From: Thermothielavioides terrestris NRRL 8126
Lineage: Eukaryota; Ascomycota; Sordariomycetes; Sordariales; Chaetomiaceae
Assembly: GCF_000226115.1 (NCBI RefSeq)
Contig: NC_016458.1
Coordinates: forward strand, 4,684,001 to 4,748,000
Direction of reading: 5' to 3'
DNA: 64,000 nucleotides
Below the pieces are notes generated by a model, which saw nothing but the letters and a program-made list of their open reading frames with translations, made no database searches and was not told the origin of the DNA. Position numbers and translations under genes: made by a program. Positions 1 through 10,718 of this stretch are shown piece by piece. Positions within the stretch are counted from its first letter, which is position 1. Every line of letters starts with the position of its first letter.

Positions 1-275
1 TTCACGCGCATGAAGCGTTGCATTAAGGCACCCCCTCTCGGAGGCTGTCATAATAGACGGACTATAAAATGCCGAGTCACAGGCAGGAAGACCAGTGTGC
101 TACCTGACGCAAGTTCAAAGGCCAGAATCAATGATCAGTTTGCTCTTGAGGTCTGCCGGCCTAGGTATCCTAGCTAGCCCCTGAGGGTGAGAAGAACTCA
201 AGACAGTCCCCAGTTTGAAATTCCCCTGGCCCCCCTCTTGCCATCCCAATCTTTCCTCCCCTCTCACCCCCTTCG
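1..275. other. 3' flank of TOS1, no gene seen
   Basis: This stretch lies downstream of the TOS1 stop at 276. It holds a CCTAGGTA motif at 160-167 and pyrimidine-rich sequence from about 230. I see no supported gene, although a gene could extend in from the left. Confidence 0.5.
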
Positions 276-2502
276 CTACCTCCCCAACCTCCCCCCAGCC
301 GGCTGGCCCCCATCCCCACCCTCCATCAACCCCTCAACAACCTCCGCCGTCAACGCATCCGGGAACGCCCCATCCAGCAACTCCTTCGCACCCCCCTCCT
401 CGCCCAAAACCCGCACCGCAACCCTCGCCCGCGCCCCATCAAACACCACCGCGACCCTCGCCGGCCGCCCCACGTCCACCGGACGCGCGAAGTAGTCCCA
501 GCCGCCGGGCCCGCCGCCGCTGCGCGGGTCGGCCGCGTGCACGCTGGTCGTCGCCTTGTCGCCGCCCGGGGACAGCACCTCGAACACGTCCACCTCGCCG
601 CAGCCTGACGCCCAGCAGTTGCAGGCGTGGTACTGCGCCGTGTGTGGGATGCGCGCGTTGAGCAGCCAGATCGCGGGTTGGTCGGCTAGGAAGCCCGTTG
701 TGCTTGCGGTGGTGTTGGTGGCGTTGGGGGAAGGGAGGGAGGAGGAAGAGGTGGAGGTGCTGTTGTCGTGGGGCATGGAGAACTCGAGGAGGAAGATCTT
801 GTCCCTGCCGGGAAAGCCCTCTGCGAATAAGAGGGTCAGTAACTAGGTACGGGTCGGAAAGGGGGCAGGGGGATGGTTGGGGCTCGGACTTACTGTACGC
901 CACCGCGCCAGGCTGGACGTATCCGCAGGACTCGTCGCAGGGCTGATCCGTGACAAGCGTGGCTTCGTGGGCCGACAATAACGTAGTGTCCTTGAGGACG
1001 GCGGGCGCGGCTGCGCCGCCAGTGCCGTCCGCGTTGATGTAGGATTGGGTGTTGCCGAACGTTCTGTCAGCGGTTAGTCGTGTTGCGCCAGTGGGATGGA
1101 GAAGCTAAAGAAGGAGGGTTATATGCCAGATAGGAAGTGGAATGTGACCAAGGGGAGAGTAAGGCTTACGGCGTCCATCTACCCGAGCCCTGGCCGCCGT
1201 AGTTGCCTAGGAACATCACGCCCTCGGCCTTTTGCTGGGCCGCGTTGTAATAGCCCGTGCGGACGAACTGATTTGCGGTTCCGTTTGCTGCGCTCGGCAT
1301 GCTGGCCGGGACGGAGGGCAGGCTGCTACTGGTGTCCATGATGGGGACGATGGTTAAATGCGGTCCGGAACGGGAGCTGGAGGTGAGAGGCATGGTGTGC
1401 TGTGGAGGCATGTCGCCCGACTCCGTTGTGAAAGCGCTTGGCAGCATCGAAAAAGGGATCGGATCCTTTGGCGAACCGGAGGCCGTGCTGGGGGAGAGGG
1501 ACATGGTGTTCTGTGGAGGCATGTCGCCCGTCTCCGTCGTGAAAGCGTTCGACAGCACCGAAAAAGGGGTCGGATCTTTTGGCGAGCCGGAGGTCGTGCT
1601 GGGGGAGGGGGACATGGTGGACTCTGAAGCGATAGTGCCCCTCTCTGTTGCGGAAGTGCTTGGTAGCATCGAGAAAGGGAGAGGATCTTTTGGCGAACCG
1701 GAGGTCGTGCTCGTGCTGTTGCTGTATCCGCTCGAAAATCCGCTTGCCGCCGAGCTGAAACTTGAGAAGGAGCTTGTCGTCGACGGCGTACCGCTGGACG
1801 ATGGACCGGTCCCAGCAGAGATGTTTGCAATTACCGTGACCGTTTTCCTTGGAGGTACCCACGCTGTCACATACGTTGTCACAGATGCTGTCACAGTTAC
1901 GATGGGCTTGGCGCTGTCCGAGCTAGATGCCGTATTGTAGCCGTTGTAGGCGGAAGGGATGGTGCCGGAGGCACCCGAGATGCTGTGCTGTCTCTTCCGC
2001 TTGGGCTTGTGAGCCTTATCCTTGATCTTGCTTAGCATCCCGGTGCGAGCACCAGCCCCATTTCCAGGTTGCGGCGTCTTGCCGTCAGGAGTGCCGGGAA
2101 TGTAGACGGCAACCTGCTTCAGGTTCAGGGGGCCGCGGAAGTGCAGCGATAGCTGAGGCCCCAGACAACAAGTCAGCGCTATGTCCCCACAACCATTTCA
2201 GGATAACACCCATGAGGCTTGCTCACCGGCTCATCGAAGGGCGCCAAGGGGCCTGAAAAGCTGCGATTCGCAAACTTGCAGTCCCCGGTCTGCTGGTCCA
2301 TGCTGACGACCTCGCTGTACTGGCCTGAGTTGACCATGTTCTCGTAAGTGACGTGTTGCACTTGACGGCAGTACCAGTTGCCCTGCTCCTCATGACTTGT
2401 CCCCTGGCAGGCTTGCTGGGTCGACGACGAGCCCCTGGCCATGACGGCGCCGTGGACGGAGCTGGCCAAGGCCAGTCCGGCTGCGACGGTATCGATCCTC
2501 AT
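276..2502 (-). CDS. TOS1: TOS1/YJL171C-type cell-wall beta-glucanase-like protein
   Basis: Model: complement(join(276..820, 894..1063, 1170..2152, 2227..2502)), 657 aa. The start at 2502 gives a signal peptide (MRIDTVAAGLALASSVHGA). Exon 1 to early exon 2 carries the N-terminal Tos1 domain (CQGT..., WYCRQVQHVTYENM, LSLHFRGPLNLKQVAVYIP). A long Ser/Thr-rich linker follows, then the C-terminal Tos1 domain (MFLGNYGGQGSG, CDESCGYVQPGAVAY, FLLEFSMP, PAIWLLNARIP, CGEVDVFEVL). The ExDxxE pattern in EVDVFE matches the GH16-type catalytic signature; the family is described as a circularly permuted beta-1,3-glucanase acting at the wall. All splice sites are GT/AG and each junction restores conserved residues. 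The linker contains three 37-residue repeats (listed separately), and a KRKR site near its start could be cut by a Kex2-type protease (inference). There is no hydrophobic GPI-type tail, so it is probably secreted and wall-associated. Confidence 0.88.
1376..1708 (-). repeat. Three tandem 111-bp coding repeats in TOS1 linker
   Basis: Three consecutive 37-residue units begin with T(T/A)SGSPKDPxPFS and end near TMxLSPS. Units 2 and 3 are nearly identical (AFTTExGDMPPQ shared); unit 1 is more diverged. The repeats keep frame and lie in the low-complexity spacer between the two conserved domains. Confidence 0.85.
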
Positions 2503-3161
2503 CAGTGGTGTGCTTGTCTTCAGGAGTGGTCCATGTACTTTCGTTCCTGAACTTGCTAGTTGAACACGGAATTTGCAGGAGAGGAAGAACATCAAACGTG
2601 GCTCTTTGGGTATCTTATATTACACCACGACGTGTCATGGACTGCTGCGTGATCAACACACGGTACAAGTTGCCACACACCATATTCAGACGGAGGTCAG
2701 TCGTGTGGCTGACCTGGACAGTGTAAGAGCAACTTTGGGCGCATGGCCAGGTAAGAAGTCTCGGGTTCTTTCACCATACTAGGACCCATCTGTCAAACGA
2801 GTTCGAGGTGATGGCCATCAACTGGCAGGCTCCGACTGCATACATGATCAGGTCTTTGAGCCAGACCTTTGCTGGTTGACCTGTCTACATACCGCTCTCC
2901 TTTTCCAACCTGACCCGTTCAGGGGCGCGCTAAAGCTTCAAGGTTTTCCAGCGATCAGAACCCCGGTTCGGCACCACACCTTATACGAAATGAATACTGC
3001 GTGAAGGACCATTGAACTGCTAGAACGGCGCCTTTCCGAATGCGACGGCCCCAAAGAAAGCAGGCTAGGAGGTCATGGGAGCCATGGCTCTTAAGGTCAC
3101 GATTGAAGTCGGGTAACAAAGGGTCATCGGGTATCTTGCAATCGCTTAAGCCTACACACTG
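2503..3161. other. Intergenic: TOS1 promoter side, RAD2 3' flank
   Basis: This holds the 5' region of TOS1 (transcribed leftward) and the region downstream of the RAD2 stop at 3162. Short open frames here have no family features and poor codon bias. No repeat or RNA gene is visible. Confidence 0.6.
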
Positions 3162-6100
3162 TCAGGCCTTCGACTTCTTGCCCCTCCCGGCGGCCCTGCC
3201 ATTCCTCTTTCTCTTTCCCTTGCCATTCCCACCACCAGCATCATCCTCCACCTCGTTCGCAGCATCCTCTCCGCCACCATCCTCATCCTCATCACCGTCT
3301 TCAACAGCCGCCGCCCCTCTCCCCTTACGCTTCCTCCCCGCCTTCGGCGCCGGCGGCGCGGCAACAGGCATCCCAGCCAGCGCCCCATCACCACCGCCGC
3401 CACCACCACCACCACCCGTCTTCGCCCTCAGCCGACTGACCGCATCCGCCATCCGCTTACTCCCTCCCGCGGCCCTCTGCCTCGGCGCAAAGGCCTCCTT
3501 CGCGCCCGAGCCCACAGCGCCGGCGAAGAACCTCGTGATATTGCTCTGCGTGCCCTCGACCTCGCGCCGGTTCATGTCGCGGATGACGGGCACGAGCACC
3601 TCGTCGGTGCGCTCCTGGTCCCAGCCGATGGTGTCGACGAGGAAGCGGCGCAGGCCGTCGAGGTCGGGCACGCCCCACTGGAACGGCTCCGGGGACGAGT
3701 CGACCTCCGGGTGCAGGTAGGCCTCGGCGACGGCGGGGCTGGGGAAGCCCGGCGGGAGGAACAGCTTGGTGGCGTGGGCCTTGCGGAACTTGCGCCGAAA
3801 GGGCGAGGCCGCGTCGGCGTCCTTGGGTCGGCCCCGGTTCTGCACGTCCTGCCACCAGTCCCTGAACTCAGTGAGGCCGTCCCGCCCGGGGAACTCGGAG
3901 AGGATCTCGAGCGCCGTGACGGGGCCCACGCCGGGCAGGCCTTCGGTGTAGTCAGATCCGAGCAGCTGGGCGAGCGAGATGAGCTGCTCGCGCGAGAGCG
4001 AAAGCTCCGTCTCGAGGTCCGTGGCGAGGTAGCATTCGACGTATTTGTTGCTGTTGAACACGTTTTTGTAGACGCGCGTGCCGCCGAACAGGAAGATGTC
4101 CGAGTCGTCGGTGACGATCCCGTCCACGAGATTTAGGCGCACGAGCTCGGCGCACTGCGCTTCCGCTTCCATCGGGGCAGTGATGTAGGGAATGCCGAAG
4201 AGACGCAGCAGCGCTTGGCACTCGGTGATCATGACCTGCGTAACCTCGTCTGCGTCGCGCCTGTCTTTCTTCTGCTGAGCGCGCAGGGCCCGCAGCTCCT
4301 GCTCGTAGGCTTCCTGGTTTTCACGCTGAGACTTGTTGTTCAGCTGGCTGGCGAACCGAGCGTGCTCTTCTGCCTCCTCGGCCAACTGGGCCATGAGCTC
4401 CTCCTCCTCAGGGTCACTGAAGTCGTCGAATTCCTCCGGACCCGGTGCATCGGGGTCAATGGGCGAGCTTTCACGGGCAGGTGCTAGTCCTTCTATCCTG
4501 GTCTGCTGCGCTGGAGGAGGGGTGCTCTCGCCGAACAACTCCGCTTCAATTTGGGCTTCTTCGGAGCCTTGGACGGCATCGGCCGCCGCGTCAACGGTTT
4601 GCCCGGGTTCTGTGGGCAAGACCACATCCTCGAACTCCATCTCCTCATCCTCCGACTCGGCCACAGCGGGCTCCGTCGGTTTGTCCTGGGGCTTCTGCGT
4701 CCGTTCGCCGTCTGCGGGAATATCAACAAGTGTATCCGTAACAACGGCATGACCGGTACTGCCCACCACCTCGACGGGCTCCTTTGCGACATCATCCTTT
4801 AACGACGGGAGGTTGGCGCCGGGAACCTCGGTGACAGGCTGCTTCGCAGGAGGCGGCGCATCCAAGATCCCAATGTCGCTGCCTTCGTCGCTAGAGGACT
4901 CGATCTCGATCACGTCGTCTTCTTGACCTTGGCGGAACTGCAGCCCGTCCGTTTCGTCGGCCTCGGCGTTCATCTGCCTCTCAAATTCTTGCTGCTTCCT
5001 CACAGACTCCCGAATATCCGTATCGTCTGTCAGCCACGGCGGCAGCGGGAGGGGTTTGTCGTCTTTCTTTGCGGAAATACTCTCGCTCGCCGGTGGCTCT
5101 CGTTCGAAGCCCCCAGCCTCGTCATCAGACGCCGCCTCTAGGTCGCCGGTTTCGGCCTCCTGAGGCTGCTTGGGCTTCTCTGCTGCAGCGGCTGTGCTCT
5201 TTCCGCTAAAGGCGGCTCTCCAGTCTAGCTTTTCAAAAGGGAGTGGACCCTCAAATGGATTCTTCGCGTTCGGTTTGAAGGGTGCAGGTGCAGGTGTCGG
5301 CTGTGCTCTCGGTTGCTTCTTTCTGGCTGCTGCCAGAGCTGCTTGGAAGTCGACATCGCTGTCGCTGCTCTCGCTGTCCCGGCGCTTGGGGACGGCAGCG
5401 CTCGCTCTGTTGTTCACAATGTGCGCCACCGTCCGCCCGCTAGTGCTAGGAATCGGTCTTGGGGCCTCCACCGCCTTTTGTGTCCACTCGGGTGCCGGTG
5501 CGTCCTCAAACTCCTCATTTTCGTCCTCATCCTGGTGCTCCTTAACATTGTGTTGGTTTTGCAATGATAGAGCAATGGCTCGGTTGAGGTCTTCTTCTTC
5601 GTCGGCTTCAAGTGCGTCGTCCTCTCCGAAGAGGTTGGATCCCATGCCGTTGTCGACGAACAGCGACTCTTCAGCATGATCCTTCGGCTTCGGTAACCGG
5701 TTCAAGCCTTCGATGGGGACGTCCTCAAACTCCTCATCTTCCCATTCGTCTTCATCCTCTTCATCCGCTCGCCCCTGATACTGGAACTCCAGCGCGTCGA
5801 CATCTATAGGCTTGTGAGCCTGTCCCCGGTCCTTCTCCTTGCTGACAACACCGAGGGCCCAGCCCCCTTCGGCCCCTTCGTTTTTCACCAGGATATACTC
5901 GCGGTTCCTGTCGCCGGCGATGCGGTTCACACCGAGCGTCAGGTCGGTGCCAGCCATACCCATCTCGTGCATCAGGCGCTGCGTGAGGTGGTTTCTCTCT
6001 TTGACTCTCTCGATCTGGAACCTGGAAAAGGCCATGCGGTCTGGAAACATGGTGTCTAGCTGTTCCTTGCTCAGGCCCATCCTCAGACGGCTGCGTATCC

Positions 6101-6842
6101 TGGCCGCGTTCAGGATATTGTACCGGTCTGCGGGCGGTAGGCTCTTGAAGAACTCGCCATCAAAGTCAATCTTGCTGAAGTCATAGAGATTTATATCTTC
6201 GCCGTTGTTGAACTGGCGAGCATACTCCTCCAGCTCCTCGATGCTCATGATGCGCGGGTCATTCGGCTTCCCCATGGCTTCGATGCCGTTTTCCAACCCT
6301 GGCAAATGATAGGCATCTTGCTTGTGGAAGCGACGGGACTTTTGACGCTCCTGCTTGGACATGCCGAGCTCGTCCGCGTATACGATCTGGTCCATGCTGG
6401 GCAGCTGCTCCTGCTCTTCCTCGGCCTCTCTCGCAGCAACGCCCGACGCAGCCTCGGCGCGTCTTCTGCGCTTCTCCTCCTCCTCCTCAGCGATGCGCTG
6501 CATCTGCACAGCCAGCAGCTTCCCTGCGGTGCGCGCCGCATCTTCCTGCCGCCCTTCCCGCCTCCGCCGGCGGGCCTGGAGTGTGGCGCGCTTCAGGGCG
6601 GGGGCGCCGCCGTCAAAGACGAAGACGGGCTTTACGCCGTACCACAGCAGCTTGCAAATGCGGCGGAAGAAGCCGACCACATGGCTGTTGCGCAGGGCGT
6701 TGCCCTCCTTGTCGCGGACTGCCTTGAGGAACTGGTAGATCCAGATGGAGGCGTCGATGGCGAGCCGCTTGCGGTTCAGCGTTGAGAGGTTAGTCGGGCG
6801 CGCGCAGGGCTGCACCACTGTCCAGAGGCCCTGGACACCCAT
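3162..6842 (-). CDS. RAD2: RAD2/Rad13/XPG DNA repair endonuclease
   Basis: Single exon, 1226 aa. This is the structure-specific 3'-flap nuclease of nucleotide excision repair, nuclear, working with TFIIH. The N domain starts at the first residue (MGVQGLWTVVQP) and has the metal-binding aspartates D30 (LAIDASIW) and D77 (VFVFDGG). An acidic spacer of about 750 residues separates it from the I domain at roughly 865-950, with EAEAQCA and TDDSD supplying the remaining catalytic acids. A helix-hairpin-helix follows (LGSDYTEGLPGVGP). The long spacer is typical of RAD2/XPG and rules out FEN1 and EXO1. Inside the spacer near residue 415 is a ubiquitin-interacting motif (EEDLNRAIALSLQN). After the nuclease, QSNITRFF near residue 1096 fits a PCNA-binding PIP box. 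The tail is basic (KRKGRG, KGKRKRNGR, GRGKKSKA), consistent with a nuclear localisation signal, and a run of glycines precedes it. Confidence 0.96.
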   Translation of the reverse strand: MGVQGLWTVVQPCARPTNLSTLNRKRLAIDASIWIYQFLKAVRDKEGNALRNSHVVGFFRRICKLLWYGVKPVFVFDGGAPALKRATLQARRRRREGRQEDAARTAGKLLAVQMQRIAEEEEEKRRRRAEAASGVAAREAEEEQEQLPSMDQIVYADELGMSKQERQKSRRFHKQDAYHLPGLENGIEAMGKPNDPRIMSIEELEEYARQFNNGEDINLYDFSKIDFDGEFFKSLPPADRYNILNAARIRSRLRMGLSKEQLDTMFPDRMAFSRFQIERVKERNHLTQRLMHEMGMAGTDLTLGVNRIAGDRNREYILVKNEGAEGGWALGVVSKEKDRGQAHKPIDVDALEFQYQGRADEEDEDEWEDEEFEDVPIEGLNRLPKPKDHAEESLFVDNGMGSNLFGEDDALEADEEEDLNRAIALSLQNQHNVKEHQDEDENEEFEDAPAPEWTQKAVEAPRPIPSTSGRTVAHIVNNRASAAVPKRRDSESSDSDVDFQAALAAARKKQPRAQPTPAPAPFKPNAKNPFEGPLPFEKLDWRAAFSGKSTAAAAEKPKQPQEAETGDLEAASDDEAGGFEREPPASESISAKKDDKPLPLPPWLTDDTDIRESVRKQQEFERQMNAEADETDGLQFRQGQEDDVIEIESSSDEGSDIGILDAPPPAKQPVTEVPGANLPSLKDDVAKEPVEVVGSTGHAVVTDTLVDIPADGERTQKPQDKPTEPAVAESEDEEMEFEDVVLPTEPGQTVDAAADAVQGSEEAQIEAELFGESTPPPAQQTRIEGLAPARESSPIDPDAPGPEEFDDFSDPEEEELMAQLAEEAEEHARFASQLNNKSQRENQEAYEQELRALRAQQKKDRRDADEVTQVMITECQALLRLFGIPYITAPMEAEAQCAELVRLNLVDGIVTDDSDIFLFGGTRVYKNVFNSNKYVECYLATDLETELSLSREQLISLAQLLGSDYTEGLPGVGPVTALEILSEFPGRDGLTEFRDWWQDVQNRGRPKDADAASPFRRKFRKAHATKLFLPPGFPSPAVAEAYLHPEVDSSPEPFQWGVPDLDGLRRFLVDTIGWDQERTDEVLVPVIRDMNRREVEGTQSNITRFFAGAVGSGAKEAFAPRQRAAGGSKRMADAVSRLRAKTGGGGGGGGGDGALAGMPVAAPPAPKAGRKRKGRGAAAVEDGDEDEDGGGEDAANEVEDDAGGGNGKGKRKRNGRAAGRGKKSKA

Positions 6843-7558
6843 GGCGAGCTAACTCCGGTTCGCGGAGCGTGGAGCTGGGCTGCTGGGCAGTGAAAGGGAT
6901 GGATCCAGGGATGGATCATCAGGGGGCCCTTGAGCGGGTCGGGGAGAAGAGAGCGAGAGCCCTCATCGGAATTGAGATCAACGATGAAGTTGAGCCTCGA
7001 TTGCTGACCACGCCCTTGCTGGGAACCCCAGCTTGCCACTCCCGCTCAGAGGAAACGACAGACGACGAACTGTCAGTGGCGAGTTGCAACAAGTGAGAGT
7101 CCATTGAAGTCGGCGGATCCGATGACTCTGTGCCCCTGCTCGGCTGCCTGGCCGGGTTATCTCAAGCTTATCTATTGGCTATTATTCCCCCGGATCAGTG
7201 TCCAAGACCCACTTGCGGAACATATGTGGTTCCACTGCATCCTCCGGGTCTTGGACTGCTTCGGGTCATTGCATCGAGGACAGAGCGATACGCCAGATCC
7301 AGAGTGTATCTTTGGCTCAAGAATCAGCGTAAATCAAGTCGACATCTTGCTCCGAGCTGTAGAGTTGCTTAAAAAGTGGATTGCCGTTCCTAGCCGTTGT
7401 TGCGGGGGATACATTATTCGTTTCTGTCCAAAGCACGGATTACCTATCGGAGCAACTCCAAGTTACCATCGCCCGGTACGGGACGACCATAGCACTCACT
7501 GAGGTTCAGAACTTGAAATCAACACGACGACTGAAAACCAAACCCAAGCAGCTCGACA
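6843..7558. promoter_or_regulatory. Divergent promoter region RAD2 / NAA38
   Basis: This 716-bp gap separates two divergently transcribed starts (RAD2 at 6842, NAA38 at 7559), so it must hold both promoters. No strong TATA box is evident. Open frames inside are short and featureless. Confidence 0.6.
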
Positions 7559-8269
7559 ATGAGCACCAATACCTCGACCCCTCCAATCCAAACCCCCCAA
7601 AAAGCTGAAGCCACCGCCTTCCTCCAGTCGCTCCTCAACAAGAACCTCCGCGTGACCACAACCGACAACCGCATGTTCTGGGGCGCCTTCAAGTGCACCG
7701 ACTCCGTAATTCAACCCCCCCCCCCTCTCCCCCACCCAGCCCCCTGCCCCTGATATCCCCTCAACGCTTCCAACCTCACCCGTTCATTCCCACCGGTAAG
7801 AAAATAACACCCAAGCGCGCAGGAGAGTAACATCGTGCTCGAGCACACCTACGAGTACCGCCACCCCACGCCGCGGGAGATACTCTCCCAGGCTGCTGCG
7901 CTATCATCACCATCACCGTCAACACCAACAACAACAACAGCAGCAGCAGCAGCAACAGCATCATCATCGTCGTCCTCATCAGCAGCAGCGCAAGCAGCAA
8001 CAGCAGCAGACGGCGGAGGAAGTGATCGTGATGGCCGTGGGGGAACGGGAACGGAAACGGGCAGCAGCAGCAGCAGCGCAGGGACGGTCACGCTGGAGAT
8101 GACGTCGCGGTACCTGGGCCTGGTGGTGGTTCCCGGGAAGCACATCGTGCGGATCGAGGCCGAGGAGTTTGCGAGCCAGCTGCGGGGGCGGCAGGGCGGG
8201 GCTGGGGAGCGCCAGGGGCGCGGGGGGGTGTTCGGGACGGCTGGGGGGGAGGGTGTTCGGGTTAGCTGA
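7559..8269 (+). CDS. NAA38: NatC auxiliary subunit, LSMD1/Mak31 (Naa38) LSM-fold protein
   Basis: Model: join(7559..7705, 7823..8269), 197 aa. Exon 1 ends at TGCACCGACTCC before a GTAATT donor; the acceptor GCGCGCAG at 7822 joins KCTDS to ESNIVLEH in phase 0. The Sm1 half is LLNKNLRVTTTDNRMFWGAFKCTDSESNIVLEHTYEYR, broken here across the junction, and the Sm2 half is YLGLVVVPGKHIVRIEAEEF. This matches the Naa38/Mak31 family, the LSM-like subunit of the ribosome-associated N-terminal acetyltransferase NatC (partners Naa30 and Naa35). The unusual feature is a roughly 60-residue Ser/Ala/Thr/Gly tract between Sm1 and Sm2, encoded by trinucleotide runs at about 7915-8075. The intron contains a poly-C run. 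Codons after the Sm2 half encode a Gly/Arg-rich tail. Confidence 0.87.
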
Positions 8270-8761
8270 GTGCTGCGTATGTATTCCGTAGGGGAAACGA
8301 AGGAGGGTCCGTTTGGCTGGTTGGTGATGGACGGCGGTTGGAAAGTGGATTGGATTCGTTGGAGTCGCTGACGGCATGGCGATCACTGTGGAAGGAATGC
8401 GGCCGGAGCGCCGAAAAGGGGGTAGAGGCCTTGAGCATCCAAAGAATGGTAGATGTACCGAGGGATTCTTCGCTAACCTATAATACACCAAAAAAAGGGC
8501 TTCCCTTGGTTTGATGAGCGCCTGTTGCCCTGCTCTCCCGATCCACGTCCCGCTCACTCATTAACCCATCCATTCCATCAAATCATGACTGCTATTACGT
8601 GCGAGCAAAAATGCGCTTTAGAGCACTGGCAGATGCCACAAAAAGAGAAAGGAGCCGATTCCATCAAACAAGTCGTCATGCTCTCTTCAGCCACAGTCGT
8701 ACCATACCGCAACCCCGGTTCACATTCTCAATGCCGCCGCGATATCTGAAGCGCCGCCACG
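8270..8761. other. Intergenic between convergent NAA38 and PIL1
   Basis: 3' flanks of two convergent genes. I see no additional gene or repeat; small open frames lack family features. Confidence 0.6.
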
Positions 8762-10136
8762 CTAGGCACCAACGGGGTCATGGTTACGCCCGCGCTGCTC
8801 GCCGTTCGGACTCGCTTCGGTATCCACGACCGTATGGCTGGGCGCGTCGACGTCGTCCTCCTCTCCCACGCCCTCTTCCTCTTCCGCCGCATACTCCTCG
8901 CCATGCTGCCCTGCGGGCACCCAGGCGTCCCGATCGCTCAGAGGAGCATCCTGGGCCGACAGGTCCAGGCCATGGCCAGGTACTTGGCCCTCGGTGCGCG
9001 CCTTGATGTTGTTCCTGCGGCGCTGCGAGAGGGTGCGCGCGCGCGTCGACAGCTTGGCGGTAACGGCGGCGTTCTGCGCCACCCAGTTTGTGAGCGAGTC
9101 TTCGCAGTCCTGGATGATGGCCTTGCTGGCCTCGTAGCCGTCGTAGGCGGGGCGCGTCTCGCCGGGCGTCACGGGCGTGTCATCGATCAGGTCAAGGAGG
9201 TGCTTCCCGTAGCTGGCGATGATGGCCACCTTCTCGGCGTGCTCGCGCAGGGCGTCGAACTGGTACGAGTAGGCTGCCTTGATCTTTTCGCGTGTGATGT
9301 TGGAGAGCTGCGCCTCGGCGACGAGGGACTCGGCCTCGGCGCGGACGAGTTCCTGTTCGAGCACTACAATCTTTGGAGAGTTGGGCTCCTTGTACTTTAG
9401 ATGGGCGATCTGGTCCGTAATTTTTTGTTTCCCTGATTTGGGTCAGGCACAGGGCGTCTGCTGGGTAAAGCTCCGCGCTACTCACTGTCTCTGCTGGGCT
9501 GCACTGAAGCCTCGATGTTCCGAATGCTCTTCATGGTAATGCGGTATTGGTCGTACCGGTCGACGTATTGGTCTTCGAGCTCGCCTATCTCGTACAGTAA
9601 CACGCCCAGTTTGTCTGTCACGTCCGAAACGTCCTCATCGCAGGCCTCGCCCCAGAGAGATAGTTGTTGCTGTGCTCAATGTTAGCCAGCTGCCGACATT
9701 AAATCGGCAGAGACACGTACGGCAACCTCCATCCGTTCCTTGGCAACCATCTCTAGGCTCCGCATGACATTCTTCTCCATCTTGACGAGTTGCGACAGCT
9801 TCTTGGCAAGGTCGGGCCCAAAGGCGCCGGCGGTGTTTCGACGGAGGGCATGTCCTAGACCGGCTGTTAATCCTCAACCATGAGTTTCGCGTCCGAAAAA
9901 CATTGCGATTGCAGCGGAGAGGGCTTGACGGGGGCCAGAGGAGCCGCACAACTCACCGAGTCCTCCGCGGCCAAAGAGGCGGCCCGACTTTGTGCTTGAC
10001 GGCGGCGGGGGTGGGTTCTGATGATGTGTTGGTTATAAGAATGGCTCATCAACGGTGCAGCGAGAGCTTTCTCCAGTACCTGGATCTGCGAGGCAGTGGG
10101 CGCCCTCGTGGAGCGCATAGAGTATGAGCGATGCAT
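8762..10136 (-). CDS. PIL1: Eisosome core BAR-domain protein Pil1/Lsp1
   Basis: Model: complement(join(8762..9432, 9486..9669, 9721..9854, 9957..10017, 10080..10136)), 368 aa, five exons. The start gives the family hallmark MHRSYSMRSTRAPTASQIQ, then NPPPPPSSTKSGRLFGRGGLG, RRNTAGAFGPDLAKKLSQ, LSLWGEACDEDVSDVTDKLG and LVRAEAESLVAEAQLSNIT. All four introns are GT/AG and each junction rebuilds the conserved sequence. Pil1 forms the curved BAR-domain scaffold under furrow-like plasma-membrane domains (eisosomes/MCC) and binds phosphoinositides. The first 30 residues contain the Ser/Thr cluster that Pkh kinases phosphorylate in yeast (family knowledge). The acidic tail (EEYAAEEEEGVGEEDDVD) is poorly conserved. 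A SUR7-family gene, whose homologues mark the same domains, lies 11 kb to the right. Confidence 0.96.
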
Positions 10137-10718
10137 CGCGACTGTGCGGAAGTTGTGTCTGGAGAGAACGTGTCGATACTGGGCGGGATTTGATGGCCGT
10201 TGTCCAGGCTACTCAAAAACAATTGCGGGCGCAGGACGAACCAAATGGCAGGCGAGGCAGCGTCGTCGTCATGCGATGTTTAGGTAGCAGTTCGGGTTTG
10301 GCTTGCGTTTCGAAACAAAGGATCAGAGACGCAAGCAGGCGTTAGTGAGATTGGGTCATGCGGCGTGTCTTCTCGTTTATGCGACAAGCCGCTGACGGGC
10401 CGGGGAAATGACGTCGCTGCCAGTGCAACCCAGCATGTCACTGCGCCAACACTAGAATTTCCATAAGGTGGTCTGTAACGACCCTGGGCAACGGAGTGTA
10501 ATGTACGGTATTCCGTACACTACACTACACAGTCCACTACACTACGGGCTAGAAGAAACCTGGAAGAAGAGAAAGCGCGTGTCCAATGCATCTCCGTCGC
10601 CTGCTGCTGTTTTCCGGGGCATCCAGTTATAGAAGAATATTTCTTACGCGCGCAGGAAGCTCCAGGCAGAAGTTACCTACTAACGATATCAAATGCCAGG
10701 TTTGCACTTACATCAGGT

